Below are positions 61,009 through 64,000 of a stretch of DNA of 64,000 nucleotides, piece by piece (the stretch's first letter is position 1; each line of letters opens with the position of its first letter). The DNA comes from Talinum fruticosum (lineage: Eukaryota; Streptophyta; Magnoliopsida; Caryophyllales; Talinaceae): NCBI GenBank assembly GCA_021018815.1, contig JAITYX010000030.1, forward strand, positions 7,032,501 to 7,096,500, given 5' to 3'. Position numbers and translations under genes: made by a program. The notes under the pieces were generated by a model that was not told the origin of the DNA, ran no database searches, and saw only the letters and a program-made list of their open reading frames with translations.

Positions 61009-62289
61009 TAGTATAATTGCAAGTGAGGCAAAAAGAACAGTTAACCTAAAACAGAACATTCAAATATAATAGCAATTATTGTGAGACAATAGAACATATG
61101 TTTATGTCTTTTGTGCTAATATGAAACATAGATGTCAAACACCTTTTTTTGGTACAGTAAGGCGACTACCAATTACATATAAAGTTGAGTGATCTTATAT
61201 ATATTTTTTTGGCAAACAGAGAGTGATCTTATATGCTTTTATGAAATATCATCTTATTAATGGCTATAATTTAATGCAATGCATTTATGTAACTATCTAC
61301 CAAACCCTTTATATTCTCCTTATACATGTTATTAAATACTGTTATCTTTCATCAAAAAAAAAAAAAACTGTTATCTATCTATATTATGTTCCTCTATTGG
61401 TTATAATTTTGTTCTTATTTACGTGTAGCCTAAAGTTTTTCTAAAAATGTAAATCACTATTCTCATATTTTACCAACTTCATCTTCTTGCATTTAGTTCA
61501 ATTAATTGATTATTCATTTTATTCTTTTTCTTACATTTATAACTTCAATTTACATTTATCTATTTATAAACTATACTGAAAACTGAATTATCTCTAGGTA
61601 GGTTGAGCGATAGACAATAAAATTCTCGAATTGAATAGTACCTTATTTTTGTTTTTTATATAACTAATAACAAATTAATATTTAAATTGGTTAAATTTAA
61701 TTAGTTTTATAAAGACAAAATATGATTGTCGACAACCATTAAATATTTATAGTTCACAAACAAAAATTAGACAAATATATAAGTCCATACAACTCATGGG
61801 CATAACACTAGTCGCAAGGTTGGATTGGGGAGTTGAGGGCGAAAGAAGGCGAGAAGGAAGATAAAGAGAAAAGGGGGTGGGTTGGGCAATCCCCTTTCTC
61901 AAATTGTTATCCTAATTTAGAGCCCTCATGAAAATTTGATCAAATGCAAAACACCACTCGTAAGAGTTGAACAAATATAACAAGTTGTCAATTTCCGCAT
62001 CATCTTTCTGCGTACATTCATAAGATGATATTATTACGCTACACCTTTTTATCATAAAATCGCCCAATATAAAATCTGTAGTATAAATGTAGAATTTATA
62101 GACTCATGTAAATAAATTTACCATGGATAATAATACTTGGGATAAAACTAAGTTTAATGTCATTCTACCCCATTGTGTGATCGAAATTATCTTAAGTATG
62201 CCACTGTCGGTATGTCAAGAAGTGGTTTTTCACAACTTGATTGTGCCGTGAAATGAAAATAAAGTGTGAAATGAAAATAAAGTGGGAGG
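61009..62289. other. AT-rich intergenic DNA
   Basis: An A run lies at about 61354-61366. A purine-rich patch at 61820-61880 stands out slightly. No gene or element boundary is visible. Confidence 0.4.
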
Positions 62290-63170
62290 GAGTTGGATTT
62301 CGAAAACCAATGTTCCCCCAAATCAAAATATTCTTATAGCAATGGTTGCTTGATGGAATCTCTCTAAGGGAAACCCTTGCCAAGAGAAACATCGATATTG
62401 ATCCTCTTTGTAAGATTTGTCAAAAGGAAGAAATAGTTGGCCATTTATTTTTTTCCTATCCTCGTGGATAACAAGTTTTTGTAAGATTTGTCAAAAGGAA
62501 GAAATAGTTGGCCATCTATTTTTTTCCTATCCTCATGCATAACAAGTTTGCAAGCCATCAGTGGATCGATATAGGAGGTAACCAAGTCACTCAATTGATG
62601 GGAGAAGTATCCTACGGTTCTACTACTCCAACCTAAGGCCACACCATCAGTGGATCGATATATGAATCTTATTATCCTCATGCATAACAAGATTCATATT
62701 TCCTTTATGGACTATTTGAAAAAGAAAAACGCGGTTATTTTTAAAAGTGAAGCTTTCAACGTCATCAGCCTTATGGTTAGAGCCAAAAGAGCATTTTTTT
62801 AAGTGGAAAGTAAGGTAAGATACTCTCCAACGAAACTCTATAATAACTTTCAGCAAGTTTGGGAAAAAAAAAAAAACAAATAGTTAGATGAGATAAGCCA
62901 CCGGGAGCATATGTCAAACTTAATGTTGTGAGATCACTCAATAACAATAATTTTGCTATTGAATTCATCATACGAGATGAAAATAGGAAGTTGTTGCAAG
63001 CACGAACTTCCAACCTTGTTTCAACTTCTATATTAGTTGTTGATGCTGGTACCATAAGATTTGGACTACAAGAATCCCTAAAAGCAGGTCATCTCATCGA
63101 AAGTTATAAATCGAAAGGCGATAACAAAATTACTATTGACGGGATATAAGGAAAACTCAAATCACCATGG
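62290..63170 (+). pseudogene. 3' fragment of a LINE: zinc-binding RT end and RNase H-like domain
   Basis: Near 62310-62460 the plus strand reads VPPKIKIFL, LAKRNIDIDPLCKICQKEE and VGHLFFSYP, which is the zf-RVT zinc-binding domain that follows reverse transcriptase in plant non-LTR retrotransposons. Between 62890 and 63150 it reads PPGAYVKLNVV, then AIEFIIRDENRKLLQA and KSKGDNKITIDGI, an RVT_3-type RNase H domain. Stops and local duplications separate the two. The element is 5'-truncated, since no endonuclease or reverse transcriptase core is seen. Confidence 0.7.
62409..62549 (+). repeat. About 70-bp tandem duplication inside the LINE fragment
   Basis: 'tgtaagatttgtcaaaagga' and 'agaaatagttggccat' appear at about 62409 and again at about 62479. 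Further short copies of 'ccatcagtggatcgatat' (62558 and 62646) and 'cctcatgcataacaag' (62533 and 62675) show that the area was rearranged more than once. Confidence 0.8.
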
Positions 63171-63724
63171 CAAGCCAATTTCATCATCAAATGTATCATT
63201 ATCCTTATGAGCAAGTTTACTTGTTCTACAATCATACATTTTTAGAGAAGCAGATTACGCTACAGTTTGGTCATTCCACTACTATCCCAACTGTTTGGAC
63301 ATGTTGTCTATCCCCCTCTCTTCTATTTGACTAACAATAATTTTTGCAGAACCCTTATAAGAAGAGCTCCCTATTTATGTTATATGATCTATCATTTACC
63401 TTTGCCAAAAAAAAAAAAAAAATCTGTACCATAGCATTCTTTATTCCCTTTCCAATCGAAGTAAAAGGCACTTGGACTCTCTGTACTCTGCACATGAAGC
63501 TAAACCTCAATAATTTCAGCGATCACATAACTTTGAAGAGGATGGTGGGAAGACGAACACTAGCAACTAGTAGTAATAAAAAAGATATCCACTGTGTTTC
63601 AAGACAAAATGAAGGGGTATGACTGCTATTTTCCCCCTTTGCTATACACAAGAATATTCTCCGGATCTTCATGACTGGTGTGAATCTCAAACAATGTGAT
63701 CCTCATGACCATGCAAATTCTTAC
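63171..63724. other. Intergenic DNA and 3' region of the WAT1-related gene
   Basis: An A run lies at about 63407-63421. The last 300 bases are probably 3' untranslated sequence of the minus-strand gene. No other gene is seen. Confidence 0.4.
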
Positions 63725-63911
63725 CTAATCCAATGCCTTGTTCACTGATGGTCCAGCAAAATGAATCTTGCTGAGTGGTGGATCTCTATGAATGAGAGGT
63801 TCAGAAGACCGAACAACATGGGAAGCCATCCCAAGGGATGCTTGTTTTTCTTTGTAGGATGCCCAGGTGACTAAATACAGGCCAGCTATGATTAAAGAGC
63901 CTCCAAGCACA
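63725..63911 (-). CDS. WAT1-related (EamA/UMAMIT-type) transporter, C-terminal exon only
   Basis: WAT1-related proteins are ten-helix EamA membrane carriers, several of which move amino acids or auxin across plasma or vacuolar membranes. Only the last exon is in the window: after the acceptor TTCTGTTACAG (ending at 63912) it reads VLGGSLIIAGLYLVTWASYK, the final membrane helix, then the cytosolic tail (ASHVVRSSEPLIHRDPPLSK) to the TAG at 63725-63727. GGSLIIAGLYLVTW is the typical end of this family. The preceding bases to the window edge are intron, so the rest of the gene lies beyond 64000. The gene points towards JMJ32, as I recall for the Arabidopsis neighbour. Confidence 0.85.
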
Positions 63912-64000
63912 CTGTAACAGAAATCCATGCATTAGGAACAATATGCTGATATTTATCCTCACAAAAGCAAGTATTTAAACCTAATGATGCAGAATAACAA

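Noticed and set aside
1..64000. CRISPR arrays, bacterial operons, rRNA or complete tRNA genes
   Set aside because: Genes are intron-rich and plant-specific; no regularly spaced identical repeats, no rRNA text and no complete tRNA cloverleaf were seen. B-box-like sites are best explained as SINE remnants.

Overview
This is a nuclear genomic window from a flowering plant, most likely a eudicot. The evidence is multi-exon genes with GT..AG introns, proteins found mainly in land plants (a DUF579 glucuronoxylan methyltransferase, RUS1, a WAT1-related transporter), AT-rich intergenic DNA full of plant transposon remnants, and a block of plant-type telomeric repeat (TTTAGGG). I cannot name the species.

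Layout. 0.3-4 kb: MED22, a Mediator head subunit, plus strand. 4.9-5.7 kb: a glucuronoxylan 4-O-methyltransferase (GXM), minus strand, split by a one-base frameshift in a homopolymer. 6.2-6.6 kb: a Tourist-type MITE with a TTA target duplication. 7.6-12.7 kb: a nine-exon gene for a plastid-type SirB1/transglutaminase-like protein, minus strand. 13.3-32.5 kb: a gene-poor island with a 0.58 kb fold-back hairpin, MITEs, hAT-like elements, an LTR-like stretch and an old internally deleted plant pararetrovirus-like copy. 33.8-41.2 kb: RUS1 (seven coding exons). 45.1-48.9 kb: the JmjC oxygenase JMJ32 (four coding exons). 49.5-61 kb: a transposon nest made of a MULE-like element with a hAT-like element inside it, next to a broken PIF/Harbinger element that carries its own hAT-like insertion and an interstitial telomeric repeat. 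62.3-63.2 kb: the 3' part of a LINE. 63.7 kb to the window edge: the last exon of a WAT1-related (EamA/UMAMIT-type) transporter, minus strand.

The genes do not form a pathway. From memory, RUS1, JMJ32 and a WAT1-related gene are immediate neighbours on Arabidopsis chromosome 3 (At3g45890, At3g45880, At3g45870). If that is right, the right half of the window is a conserved gene block that transposons have stretched. All exon models were built by reading splice signals and protein continuity by hand; every multi-exon model closes in frame. Untranslated exons, promoters and element ends are less certain.
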